A stretch of DNA of 64,000 bases from Corylus avellana (Eukaryota; Streptophyta; Magnoliopsida; Fagales; Betulaceae). The notes beneath the pieces are model-generated. The model was given only the letters and a program-made list of their open reading frames with translations. It made no database searches and was not told the origin of the DNA. The DNA is taken from NCBI RefSeq assembly GCF_901000735.1, contig NC_081545.1:3454583-3518582 (forward strand). Direction: 5' to 3'. Shown here piece by piece: positions 1 through 11,340 of this stretch. Positions within the stretch are counted from its first letter, which is position 1; each line of letters starts with the position of its first letter. The position numbers and the translations under genes were made by a program.

Positions 1-1400
1 CTTTTTGCTAACTTACATTTTCTGACGTGTCAGGTGATCTGGCATGTCAGAAAATCCTCTTGATGGGTCGGTTTTGACGTGTTACAGGCGTTAAAATTAT
101 GAGTGTCAGAAACGAAAAATTTTTGACGTGTTAAATTTAACATGTCAGAAATTTTCTGACGTGTTAGATGTAACACGTCATAATTTTCTGACATGTCAAA
201 ATTGGCACATCAAAAAATTTTTTTGAAGTGTCACTTTCTGATACTTCAAAAAATTTTCTGACGTGTCAAATTTTGACACGTCAGTAAATGCTTTTAATTG
301 AAAAAAAAAATCCAAAAAAAATTTAAAAAAAGAAAAATTATGTTTTTTAATAATTTTAAATTTCCTAACGTGTCAAAATTGACATGTCATTAATTTAAAA
401 ATAATAATTTTTCTTTTTTTAAATTTTCTCTGGATTTTTTTTTTTCAATTAAAAATATTTTTTTAATTTTGGAATACGACCGTACGTTTCTTCTCCCCCC
501 AGCTCTCTCCTTGATCTCTTCCTTCCTCCATTTTCACTCTCTCTCTCTCTCTCTTCTTTCCTCCTTTTTCAAAAACTCAAACCCAAAAAATCTTCAAAAA
601 ATCAAAAACCCAAATCAAAAAATAAACCTTATCCTTCTTCGATCTTCTTCTCTTCAAATCAAAAATAAAAAATCTCTCAAATCAAATCAAAATAAACCAA
701 ATCAGAGCTTCTTCTAATAAAAAATCTCTGTTCTTCTATCTTCTTCTTTTTTTTCTTTTTTTTTCTTTTTTTTTTTTCCTTCTTCTGCTTCTCTTCTTCG
801 ATCTTCTCTTCTCCTGTTGTTTTTCTTCTTCTTGATCTGCTTTTCTTCTAGCTCTGCTGCCGTGCAGAGAGATTGAGAGAGAAGAGGGAGATTGAGAGAG
901 GGAAAGAAGATTTGGAATTAAATAAGAAAAGTAAATCTGGGGAAAGAATAAATAATAAAAGAGGGAAAGAAGAGGGAAAATTAAGTTGAATGACCCGCTA
1001 TTTTTTTCCAGATGTGTTAGTTTTAGCACGTCAGAAATTGTTTTAGCATGTTAGAAATTTCTGACGTGTTAGTTTTGACACGTCAGAAAATTCTGAGGTG
1101 CTAAATTAGCACGTCAAAATATATATATAAACCTGATATAAAAAAAAAATAAATAAATAAATACTGACGTGCTAAATTAGCACGTCAGAAATATATATAT
1201 AATAGAAGACATGGGCGATGGGCCAGCTAGCCTTCACAAGGCACATTCCTGACGTGCCTATTTGGCACGTCAGGAATTTACATATATATTTAAAATAAAC
1301 ATTATATAAAAAAAATTAAAAAATAAAAGAAATTATGATGTGCCAATTATGACACGTCAGAAAGTTCTGACGTGCCATATGTGGCATGTCAGAATTTGTA
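1..1400. repeat. Array of TGACGTGNCA inverted-repeat units
   Basis: Dozens of copies of a ten-base unit TGACGTG(T/C/G)(C/T)A and its reverse complement, often paired as short palindromes (for example 1165-1187 and the 27-base palindrome 1248-1274). An AT-rich and CT-rich low-complexity stretch lies between about 300 and 960. The same unit recurs at 2405-2432, 4050-4200 and 5030-5200, where the array ends in GTAGTG, the 3' terminus expected of a CACTA transposon. I read this as the subterminal repeat region of a CACTA-like element that starts before the window. Short ORF-like stretches here are low-complexity and not genes. Confidence 0.6.
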
Positions 1401-1556
1401 TTAACTAATTTTTTTTTGTTTTGGGCAAATTCAAACTAAATAATAAGGTGATGGTGAAAAATTATTAACAAGAGTAAATAAGATGAAGAAAAATATTAAT
1501 TCACTCAATAAGTAAGATGTGGTTACCCACACTGATCTAATACTAAATAAAAATTT

Positions 1557-2072
1557 GGGTTAATAACTTTTTTGGTACCTGAGTTTTCACTTTTTTATTT
1601 TTTCCGTTTTAAAACATGACAAATCTAGTACCCAACCTATGGGAAAAGACAAAATTAATACCTCCATTAGTTCCGTCAGTCCTACTTAACAGAATTTTCA
1701 AGTGTCACTCCCATAATACGCCACGTGTCCTAAAAAGTAAAAATAATTAAAAAAAAAAAAAAAAAAACGAGCTGCCTTTGTTTGGTTGCCGAGAAAACAA
1801 GGGAAATAATGTGTTGCCGAGTTGACAATAATTTATTTCTATTTCAAACACTATTACATGTCCAAGAGTTCTTTCGGGTAATTTCAGAGACTAGTTCCAA
1901 GTTTTCCTTGTTGATTTTCCTACTAAACCCGTTAAGTAGGACTGACTGAACTAACGGAGGTATTGATTTTGTCTTTTCCCATAGGTTAGGTACTAGATTT
2001 GTCATGTTTTAAAACTCAGGGGGAAAAAAATAAAAAAGTGAAAACTCAGGTACCAAAAAAGTTATTGACCCT
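1557..2072. mobile_element. 516-bp MULE-type MITE with 9-bp TSD
   Basis: Terminal inverted repeats of about 140 bases start GGGTTAATAACTTTTTTGG at the left and GGGTCAATAACTTTTTTGG when the right end is reverse-complemented. The element is flanked by a perfect 9-base direct repeat TAAAAATTT at 1548-1556 and 2073-2081. Long TIRs with a 9-bp duplication are the hallmark of Mutator-like elements. There is no coding capacity. A related half element lies near 47280. Confidence 0.88.
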
Positions 2073-2082
2073 AAAAATTTAT

Positions 2083-2366
2083 TAACGTGCATGGTTCAAA
2101 CCTAAAGGATATATAACATTTTCCTCGTTCGTTTGGAATCTGATTAAAATAATTAAATTAACATTATTCATATTGAAGTTTTCACACACACACACACATA
2201 TATATATATATAGGAAAATATCAAATTGTTATCGTGCCCGTATTATATATATAACTGTTTATTATACACAAACAGCTTTGTAAAATGGTTCGATTGATTG
2301 ACAAGAAAAGAAGAAGAAGAAGAAGACGAGGAAGAAAGAATTCATGAAGAAGAAAAAAAATGATAT

Positions 2367-2400
<34 letters not shown>

Positions 2401-2625
2401 AAATTCTAGCGTGCTAAATATGGCACGTCAGGATTTCTTTTATCTTTTATTTTTTTATTTTTTTTAAATTTTTTTATATCATGTTTATTATATATATATA
2501 TGTCAAAACTTCAATAAGGCTAACGTTACTTTAGTTATTTTAATGAGATTCTAAATTAAAACACGTTAATTTAATGCGGAAAATGTTATATATCTTTTAG
2601 GTTTGAACCATGCACGTTAAAATGT
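2083..2625. repeat. Inverted repeat with TA microsatellite core
   Basis: The arm at about 2083-2180 (starting TAACGTGCATGGTTCAAACC) is matched in inverted orientation by about 2505-2625. Between them lie CA and TA microsatellites, a GAA-rich tract and one TGACGTG-type palindrome at 2405-2432. This is probably a further non-autonomous TIR element, but its exact ends and target duplication were not resolved. Confidence 0.6.
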
Positions 2626-2674
2626 GATCTATCCTTTTGGTTTTGCTATATATATATGCTATCCCAAATTTTTT

Positions 2675-3830
2675 TTTTTTGAACAAATACTCAAATAATC
2701 TTATTGATAATGAGCAGAATGTGGAGTTAAGGCCCCAGCAAACAGTCAAGAGAAAGAGCTAAATGCGCCTTCATTACAATGTCCCTGATACAATTTGGAG
2801 TTTGATTCCTCCAAATTCTATCACCAACACCTGTTATGGTTGCCTTTGCCAACCTGTGAAATGCCTCATTAGCTTCCTTGGGAACATGAACACAAGACCA
2901 CCAAGGGAATGTCTATAGCAGATTTTTGGTATCGTCCACCAGATGTCCGAACTGGCTCCACGTGTTCTGTGGAGAATTAATAGCTTCCACTATTTGCTTT
3001 GCATCTCCCTCCAGGTTTACGGATTGCAGTCCCAGCTCCCTCATAAAACGAACGGCGTGAAAGGTTCCTAGAGCTTCCCCTGTTGTCGGCTCAAGGGTAC
3101 CCATTCTCATTTTACTCATTGCCGCAACAACCTACCCTCTCTCTTCCCTTATGACGACACCAATTCCCATTATATTTTGGATTTTGTCAAAAGCCACGTC
3201 CCAATTGGCTTTGAATCTTCCTTTCTCCAGAGCTTGCCATGATTTCCCCCTTTCGGCAGGACTCACCTTCACACTTTGGGATATCTGGTCTTGTTGTTGT
3301 TTAAACCCCTGTAAGCTCTCAACGGATTTTTGGACGACCACATCTGGGCTAGAAAATCTACCTTCATGGATCTAGATATTGCGCCTGAACCATAGCTGTC
3401 GGGCAAGAGTCACGAACAGCATAACATCGTCCATATTACATTTACAAAAAATATTTTCAGCTAGCTGCAGGAAATCGGTTTCCTCTTGTCTCCATTTTTG
3501 AAATATCCGACTACTATTTCCCTAAGCATCCGAAGCTGCTACACATCCCCATAAGGCGTGCAAAATCGTTTCCGGTTCCCTTTCGCATATTGGGCACATC
3601 GGATCCCTTACTACTTGTCTTTTTAGTAGATTTTCAATGGTTGGAAGCAGATTATGGCAAGCTCTCCAGAGAAACGTCTTGGCAGCATTTGGTATGAGCA
3701 ACTTCCATATTTGCTTCCATAAAAAACTCTGCTCCTTCGGATTTGAACTTCCCGGACACTTTCTTTTCTTCAATTCATTGGCTAGATGATAGGCACTTTT
3801 CCCGAACACTTTAAAGCATGCACGCTTTCT
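2675..3830 (-). pseudogene. 5'-truncated LINE: zf-RVT and RNase H remnant
   Basis: Reading the minus strand from about 3809, the sequence encodes a zf-RVT-like zinc-binding segment (FLWRACHNLLPT, then CPICEREPETILHALWGC). It is followed by an RNase H-like region with FKANWDVAFD, GEALGTFHAVRFM and LEGDAKQIVEAI. This is the C-terminal order of plant L1-type non-LTR retrotransposons. The frame is interrupted by several stops and shifts, no reverse transcriptase core is present, and a T-tract at about 2670-2683 is the poly(A) tail of a minus-strand insertion. It is a dead fragment truncated at its 5' end. No target duplication was found. Confidence 0.8.
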
Positions 3831-4039
3831 TGTTATGCATGGCTAACAGTCAAAAATTGTCTTGTATTTTTGAATATTGAAATGAGGTTATAAAGGGGAA
3901 GTAAAGTGTTTGTTTTGTAGAAAACTATCATTGTCTTACTGACGTGTCAATAAACTATCATTTATATTATATTTATAAATAATATATAATATGAATTGAA
4001 TTCAAATAATTATTAAGTTATTTAAATAAAAAGTTTTAA

Positions 4040-4234
4040 AATTAAATTGAATTCAAATTTACTGACGTGTCAAATATTGACACGTCAGTAAATCCTAACT
4101 TGTTATATTCGACACGTCAGTAAATATTGTGGCACGTCAAAAAAAAATTTGTTAATTGGCACGTCAACATTTACTGACGTGGCAAAAAGTAGATACTGTT
4201 TGCCACGTCAAAAGATTGTCTTTTTTTTGTAGTG
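4040..4234. mobile_element. CACTA-like 3' terminus, copy 1
   Basis: A cluster of TGACGTGTCA/TGACGTGGCA units runs up to TTTTTTTTGTAGTG at 4221-4234, the reverse complement of a CACTACAAAAAA terminus. The matching 5' terminus was not located, so the extent of the element is unknown; the array at 1-1400 may belong to it. Confidence 0.55.
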
Positions 4235-5024
4235 TTATGGGTATCATCAAATTTGCAATTTTGGTTCAATCTTTTGTTTTATGTTTTTTTTTTTTTGGTT
4301 TTGTTTTGTTTTTTATTTATTTTTGCATGGGTGTTATTAAATTCTTTAATAACAAATTCAATAAATGGTAATATATATATATATGACCATTTAGGAAAAT
4401 AAATTTTTTAAAAATATAATCGTTAGTGAAAGACAAATTTAGAAAAATATGACTAATGACAAATTTTTAAAAATATGATTGTTGGAGAAATAATAGAAAA
4501 TTAATATTTAATAAAAAATTGAAAGAGAATAATTAAAAATGCTGAGCTCGATGTAGATACCTTAAAATAGTAGGTAGCTAAAATAGAACAATGCGGTCTT
4601 TTAGCTAAATATTTGTTGAGTCGGATGTGAATTCTCTTATCTAGCTATTACTTTCTACTCTCTTTAAATATTATTTTTTTTAATTTTTTTTTTTAATTTA
4701 TGTTTTTTTAACTCTTAGTTTTAATACCTTCTCTCTCTACTCCAATCCTGTGTTTTATGGTGGCTATTACCGAAAAAAGAAACCAATAATTTTGGCAATT
4801 GAGTATATTATTAAAATTTTACTCTCTTGAATTTTCAAATTACGTAATTTAGGCTTGAAAAATGTCACATATTAAAAAGATAGCATGCTACAGTTGATAA
4901 TTGAGTATATTTTTATTAGATTCTTACTTTTTATGTTGTAAAAAAGCTTTGAGCTAGAAGGGTGGAAAAATTTTATGCATGCCTCAATAAATAAAAGGTT
5001 TTAAAATTAAATTGAATTCAAATT

Positions 5025-5214
5025 TACTGACGTGTCAAATATTGACATGTCAATAAATCCTGACGTGTTATATTCAACACATGTTGACGTGCCACTTTTG
5101 GCACGTCAAAAAAAAAAAATTGTTAACGTGCCAATTTTAGCATGTCAACATTTACTGACGTAGCAAAAAATAGATACTATTTGCCACGTCAAAAGGTTGC
5201 CGTTTTATTGTAGT
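5025..5214. mobile_element. CACTA-like 3' terminus, copy 2
   Basis: This is a tandem-duplicate copy of 4040-4234. It has the same TGACGTG units and ends TTGTAGTG at 5214, followed by the same TTATGGG flank. It arose by duplication of the surrounding DNA, not by independent transposition. Confidence 0.55.
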
Positions 5215-5422
5215 GTTATGGGTGTCATCAAATTTGCAATTTTGGTTCAATCTTTTTTTTTTTGTTTTTTTTTTTTGGTTTTGTTTTGTTTTGTTTTTTT
5301 TTTTTTTGCATGGGTGTTATTAAATTCTTTAATAACAAATTCAATAAATGGTAATATATACTATTAAATTTTTTTTTTTAAAAAAATGTCCATTAGGAAA
5401 ATAAAATTTTAAAAAATATAAT

Positions 5423-6212
5423 TAGAGGTGGGCAGATTAACCAGTTACCGATTACCGGCCGTGTACTAGTTTTGACCGAACCGATATTAACCGTAACCGA
5501 TATACCGATATCTTTATTGGTTAAATTTTTTATACCGGTATGCTTATCTGTTCGGTTCGGTCCAGTTAGAAATTTCATATTGGTCAACCGTTTAACCGAT
5601 ATAAACCGTTAAGTATGGATGCCAAAACCACATAGTTTTGGGATTATATATATACCTATGTAATCTTATCTTAATTTGAGTTTGGGTAGGTTTGATTTGT
5701 TTTTTAGTAATGACATTGGATGAGATTTCTTTGCCTTTGGTGAAAGCATTTTTCATTAATTAGTTTTGTTAGTCTAATTAGCATTCATTATGTTAATTGG
5801 TCCATTTGCTTTGGAAAAATGTATTTTATAATATAAGAAAAAGTTGTGGTGGATCAATATAAAAAAGCTTCAATTTTTAGCTCAAAAAACAAATATTTGG
5901 GTCACAACAAAAAGTATTTGGGCCCTAAAACAACTCATTTTTAATAAGTTATTTTAGCCCACAAAAAGTATTTGGGCTCTCAAAAGTAAAAAACACTCAT
6001 TTTTGACCCAACAAAATAAATCAATATAAAGCCCATGGTTAAATCGGTTAACCAGTTTAACCGAACCGTTTAACCGTATACCGTTATAACCGATAATTTC
6101 GGTTAAAATTCTTATTGGTTCGGTATCGGTTAATAAACCGTTTAACTGAAAATTATCAGTTAATAACCAATAAGAGCCAAAACCGGACCGTTTTGACCGA
6201 TACTCAGGCCTA
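5423..6212. mobile_element. 790-bp non-autonomous hAT-like element
   Basis: The left end is TAGAGGTGGGCAG and the right end, reverse-complemented, is TAGGCCTGAGTATCGG. An exact 8-base duplication AATATAAT flanks it at 5415-5422 and 6213-6220. Eight-base duplications and TAGRG-type ends fit hAT transposons. Both ends are packed with ACCGATAACCG/CGGTTAACCG-type subterminal motifs. The tandem-duplicate copy near 4410 reads straight through AATATAATCGTTAG, giving a clean empty site. There is no transposase. Confidence 0.88.
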
Positions 6213-6799
6213 AATATAATCGTTAGTGAAAGACAAATTTAGAAAAATATGACTAATGACAAATTTTTAAAAATATGATTGTTGGAGAAATAATTGAAAA
6301 TTAATATTTTAATAAAAAATTGAAAGAGAATAATTAAAATACTGAGCCCGATGTAGATACCTTAAAATAATAGGTAGCTAAAATAGAACAATGTGGTCTT
6401 TTAGCTAAAATTTAGCTAAATATTTGTTGAGTTGGATGTGGATTCTCTTATCTAGCTATTACTTTCTACTCTCTTTAAATATTAATTTTTTAAATTTTTT
6501 TTATTTATGTTTTTTTAACTCTTAGTTTTGTTACCTTCTCTTTCTACTCCAATCCTGTGTTTTATGGTGGCTATTACCGAAAAAGAAACCAATAATTTTG
6601 GCAATTGAGTATATTATTAAAATTTTACTCTCTTTAAATTTTCAAATTACGGAATTTAGGCTTGAAAAATGTCACATATTAAAAAGATAGCATGCTACAG
6701 TTGATAATTGAGTATATTTTTATCAGATTTTTATTTTTTATGTTGTAAAAAAGCTTTGAGCCAAAATGGTGGAAAAATTTTATGCATGCCTCAATAAAT

Positions 6800-7716
6800 A
6801 ACATGCTATATCTTTTAAACCTGTGTCATTTTTTCTAGAGTTTCGATGTTTACAAGTGGCCTAAATTATATAAGTTGAGAATTTAAATTTTTTTTGAAAT
6901 TGTGAGAAATCCTAATCCCAGGGCTAGGAGGATTAGAGCATTTTTCATTTTAGCTAATCAGAAAACATAATTTAAGGAATGTAAGTCAGAAGTTCTTCAT
7001 GGATGAATTTAAGGCCAATGAAAAAATTAAGAAATATTTTTATTTTTTTTAAAGGAAAAAATCCAGAAAGTTATTGTCTCATAAATGAGTAGTCGGGTCC
7101 ACTTTCTAGTCAAGACAGCCTACCCATTCAATTCTCAAATCTGCTAATTCAATTTTTTCGTGAACCTAAAATGAGCTTCAAAATTAGGCTTAAGGTTATT
7201 TATTAACATAAATAAAAGAATAGAGACCAATATTGGGTTAACAGGAAGTTCCAGGCGCCCTTGGTGTTGAGCCTGCATGTGCAAAACGATGTAGCGGAGT
7301 GGTGGAATGAGGCGGAGGTGGGGGGAGATGGTGGTGCTGCGGTGAAAAAAACAAAAAAAAAAACGAGAGAATGGTAAAGTTAAGGTTTCGAAACTAATAA
7401 AATAGTAATAAATAATTATTAAAAATATTTTTTTAAAAAAAGAAAATATGTGAATCTAACATAATTATGGAGCCTAAGTCCTGTCGGATCCTAAGTCCTG
7501 CTATTTGATAAGAGGAATTAAAGAAAAATTAAAAATAAAAGGGCAGGAAACGTCGGAGGTGTTTCGTAGTGATCAATTTGCTAATTGACTAGGAACCACC
7601 TAGGACGTTTCCCAACCTGCTTTTTGAAAATATGAAAGACAACTCAAAACCAACCACATTATTGTGGGCCTTCATAAAATATCTCTTTAATAACAAATCT
7701 TCATTATTATTGCTTA
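6800..7716. repeat. Duplicated GRP-gene upstream segment, gene lost
   Basis: This segment is homologous to about 23840-24660 and, in its distal part, 43850-44560, the DNA upstream of the two GRP-type genes. The shared stretch includes a GGCAGGAAACGTCGGAGGTGTTT motif and a CAACCACATTATTGTGGGCC motif. In this copy the homology stops just before the position of the TATA box and exon 1, where block X begins, so no gene follows. I see no coding sequence. Confidence 0.7.
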
Positions 7717-9161
7717 GATCTGTCATTACCTTTAGGAGTTTAATCCATCAACTAAAAACCCTGATTTTTATTGTTTAATCCACCAACTATAAAAAGTGAG
7801 CCCTTTAGTCAAAATGGCGTAGAAGATAATCTTCTTTTGCCAAAAAGTCTAATTAACTATGTTGTCTTGTTTTGTCGGTTGCAAAAAAGACTATGATCGG
7901 TCATCTTCAGTCATATTTAATGCTACGAAGTAATTATAAGAAGTAAGATCTAGCACGAGAAAGTTCCCTCTCTTGCATGTGATTTTTGCACTCTTCAAGC
8001 GAAACCAACTTTTTTTTTTTTTTTTTAAGGGGTAAAATTATTATTTTATTTTAGATAATTTTGTCCCTTTAAAAGTAATGATCGAGTGGATCTTCTCCAT
8101 TTCAAATTCTTATCCTTTAATCTATATATACTTGATTTTTTATAATCTAAAAGGCGAAACTCAAAAGTCAAAAAGGCTATATCTAGGATGTCTTCTTGTC
8201 GTACCCTCAAATTTTTTACAAAATTCCAACCGTCACCAGTGAAATGAGAGGGATCCGGATCCCCTCCCATTAGTAGGAAAATTAAAGATTCTCTAATTGT
8301 ACATCTTGGCCGTCCATTTTCATCCAACAGCCCACACCACGCCACGTGTCCCACTCAAATTTAAATAATAAAATACTAATTAACTTTTAAAAAGAAAATA
8401 AAAATAAAAATAATAAAAAATTAAAATCAAATAATTAAAAAACTGGTGGCCGACCACTCCCTAAGGCCAAACCCAAAAAATATAATTTATGGATTTGGCC
8501 TTAGGAAGTGGCCAATCCACCCCCCTGAGGCCATGGGCGAAGCCACCCCCCGAGGCCATGGGGGTGGCTCATGGCTCAAATTTGATATTAACTTTTTTTT
8601 CTATTTGATTTTAATTTTTTATTATTTTTATTTTTATTTTCTGTTTAAAAGTTAATTAATAGTTTATTATTTAAATTTGAGTGGAACACATGGCATGGTG
8701 TGAGCTGTTTGATGAAAATGGACGGCCAAGATGTACAATTGAAGAATCTCCAATTTTCCCACTAATAAGAGGGGATCCAGATCGATGAGAAGAGAGAAAT
8801 ATTTTATATTAGAATAATGAATAAGAAATTTAAAGTGCTACCCAATGCATGTGCTATCACTATTTGAAAATGTTTTATAATTTTCTTTAAATTTAGGGAA
8901 GAGAAGAGGCTTTAGGGAAGTTTCTGAGAGTTATCTAATCAGCTTTATTCAAAAGGCTATAGTTAACTTTACTCATATTTACCACTATTAACTTCTAGGA
9001 GAAAGTCCCTTGTCTTATAGGTTGTGTTTGCCAAAGGACTACCAAAAAAAAAAAAAGTCTCTACTATACCTCTAAAAAACAACCCTAATATCCGCACTTT
9101 TTATTACTATTCAAATAAAAAAATCAATAAAAAACATTTTTTTTTATTACTTTTTCATATT
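7717..9161. repeat. Repeat block X, copy 1
   Basis: This begins GATCTGTCATTACCTTTAGG. The same block occurs at 37658-39340 and, lacking its first about 130 bases, at 45324-46647; shorter copies without the internal MITE lie at 10569-11340 and 40729-41450. It is noncoding and AT-rich. It contains the MITE 8251-8784 and, at its distal end, the left half of a GTGTTTGCCAAAGGACT MITE that is cut by the Copia LTR. Confidence 0.75.
8251..8784. mobile_element. MITE with GGATCCGGATCC ends, copy in X1
   Basis: Long inverted repeats of about 130 bases start GGATCCGGATCCCCTCCC and surround a GC-rich core with GGGTGGC motifs. It sits in block X; the shorter X copies near 11250 and 41355 read AAATGAGAGAGAAGAGAG without it, which is the empty site. 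The target duplication is short and ambiguous because the target is a GA repeat. Confidence 0.8.
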
Positions 9162-9459
9162 TGTTGGAACAAGTAACTCATATTTTACTACCGGCCCATT
9201 TGGTGTAATTAGTTTATATGGGCCTGAGGACAAATAAGTTGTGGAGGGAATATTAGGGTTTTCCAAAATACATAGAATTAGGGTTTTCCTATAAATATGT
9301 TATGTTGTAACCCTAAATCATTGAATAATAAAATATAGCCGCACTCTCTCTTGTGGACATAGGCACATTGCCGAACCACGTAAATCTATGTCTCAACTCT
9401 CTCTTGATCTCTCTCTTTTCGATTCCATATATCCATCATTGTTGTGCATGGTAACAACA
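9162..9459 (+). mobile_element. Copia (Tork/Tnt1-like) 5' LTR, copy 1
   Basis: This starts TGTTGGAACAAGTAAC and ends GGTAACAACA. It is followed directly by ATTAGTATCAAAGCC, a slightly mutated form of the TGGTATCAGAGCC primer-binding site complementary to initiator tRNA-Met. It contains CCTATAAATATG, a plausible TATA box. It is inserted in the left half of a MITE in block X. No matching 3' LTR is present. Confidence 0.8.
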
Positions 9460-9484
9460 ATTAGTATCAAAGCCTAATTATACG

Positions 9485-10568
9485 ATGGCTGGGATTGGCA
9501 CATCTTCTGCGAAATTCGACGTGATGAAGTTCGATGAATCCGGTAATTTCGGGTTATGGCAGAGATGTGTCAAAGATTTGTTAGTGTAACAAGGGATGGT
9601 GAATGCGTTATATGGAATGAAACCAGAAGGTATGACGGACAAAGATTGGAAGGAATTTGAGGCGAAAGCGGTGGCTACTATTCGGCTTTGTCTGAGAGAT
9701 GATGTGATGTATCATGTCATGGATGAAGAATCTCCAGCAGCAGTTTGGTTAAAACTGGAAAGTCGGTATATGTCAAAGTCGTTGATGAACAAGCTCTATC
9801 TAAAGCAACGGTTGTACGGCTTGAAGATGGCAAAGGGCTCGGATCTAAGCCAACACATCAATGCGTTCAATCAGATTATCGAAGATCTGAATAGAGTTGA
9901 TGTGAAATTCGAAGACGAATACAAGGCGTTGATGCTATTGAATTCACTCCCAATTAACTTCTCTTACGTATGAGAATTTGGTTACAACTCTAACATTGGG
10001 GATAGAATCCTTGGAGTTAGAGGACGTTACATGATTCTTGTTGGCTTTTCATCAAAGGAAGAAAATCAATGATGAAAATGCTCAAGGAGAAGGGCTAGTT
10101 GTAAAGGGTAACCAAGAGCGTAAAAGAAGCATTAACAATGGTGGTTTGAATGACAAGAATTTTCGGTCAAAGTCCAAGAAGAGGAAGGACATCATCTGTT
10201 ATAAGTGCGGAAAGAAATGGCACATGAAGTAGGATTGTCCAGACTAAAAGAAGAAAAAAAGACAACGAAAATTAAGGTTCCTCAAAATCTGCGAACGTAG
10301 TGGAAGACAATTCAGACGATACTGATGGTGATATGCTTTTCTATTGCATCAAATTTAGAGCCTCTTGTGGATTCTTGGATTCTGGACTCAACATGTTCGT
10401 TTCACGTGACGTCCAACAAATATTGGTTTGACACCTACAGGTCAATTAATTGTAGTATAGTTGCTATGAATAATGGTGCACATTGAAAAATTACTGGCAT
10501 AAGTAATATCAGGATTAAGATGTTTGATGGTGTGGTTAGAACGTTATGTGATGTTAGACATGTACCAG
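9485..10568 (+). pseudogene. Copia gag-protease fragment, copy 1
   Basis: From ATG at 9485 the sequence encodes a Tnt1/Tork-type Gag with an AKFDVMKFDESGNFGLWQ start, an LKLESRYMSKSLMNKLYLKQ core and a CCHC-type knuckle CYKCGKKWHMK followed by a stop where the conserved RDC should be. The start of the protease region follows. Damage includes an in-frame TAA after KDLLV, a frameshift near LPINFSYV, a stop in the knuckle and later shifts. The Copia sequence ends abruptly at GATCTG (10568), where block X starts again; integrase, reverse transcriptase, RNase H and the 3' LTR are missing. Not functional. Confidence 0.85.
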
Positions 10569-10882
10569 ATCTGTCATTACCTTTAAGAGTTTAATCGATC
10601 AACTAAAAACCCTAATTTGTTATTGTTTAATCCATCAACTATAAAAAGTGAGCCCTTTAGTCAAAAAGGCATAGAAGAAAATCTCCTTTCGCCAAAAAGT
10701 CTAACTATGTTGTCTTGTTTAGCAATTTTTAGTCCGTTGCCAAAAAGACTGTGGTCATCTTTAGTCATATTTAATGCTAAGAAGTAAGATCTAGCACGAG
10801 AAAGTTCATTGTCTTGTGATTTTGGAACTCTTCAAGCGAAACAGAAGTTTTTGTTTAAGGGGTAAAATTATTATTATTATTA

Positions 10883-10928
<46 letters not shown>

Positions 10929-11340
10929 CTGTCCCTCTAAAGTATTGAGCGAGATCCTTTCCATTTCAAATCTTTATCCTTTCTATAATTTTTTTTTTTT
11001 TTTTTTGGTTAATCTAAATAAAAACTAAAAGGAGAAACTCAAATGTCAAAAAGGCTATCTAGGCAGTCTTCTTTTTAGTCCTTATTTGCAATCATTAGCT
11101 ACTTTTCTATTTTTCTTACAAAATTACTTTTTACATCTTTGTTCTAATACATTCCGCTATAATTTCTTTATCTTTTTTTATATTATTACAATATAATTTT
11201 TTTACAAAATCAAAGTTTTTTACGAAATTCCAACCTTCGCCAATAAAATAAGAGAGAAGAGAGAAATATTTTATATTAGATTAATAATGAATAATAAATC
11301 TAAAGTGCTACCCAATACATGTACTATCACTATAGCTTAA
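10569..11340. repeat. Repeat block X, copy 1' (no MITE)
   Basis: This is a direct repeat of the first part of 7717-9161, starting TCATTACCTTTAAGAG right after the Copia break. It lacks the GGATCC MITE and so gives its empty site near 11250. It contains an AT microsatellite at about 10886-10924. Noncoding. Confidence 0.75.

Larger units (their letters stand above)
4027..6799. repeat. Direct tandem duplication, about 970-bp unit
   Basis: The segment about 4027-4995 is repeated directly at about 4996-6799; the second copy is longer because it contains the hAT-like insertion 5423-6212. Both copies start at AAAGGTTTTAAAATTAAATT or a close variant and end at GCATGCCTCAATAAATA. A third copy of the distal part lies at about 23340-23800. 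Noncoding. Confidence 0.85.

Noticed and set aside
469..1029. Two ORF-like stretches of 82 and 97 codons
   Set aside because: CT- and GA-rich low-complexity sequence between repeat arrays, with no motifs and no splice or promoter context.
8046..8354. 102-codon minus-strand ORF
   Set aside because: It reads through the end of the GGATCC MITE and block X; the sister copies are not open in that frame.
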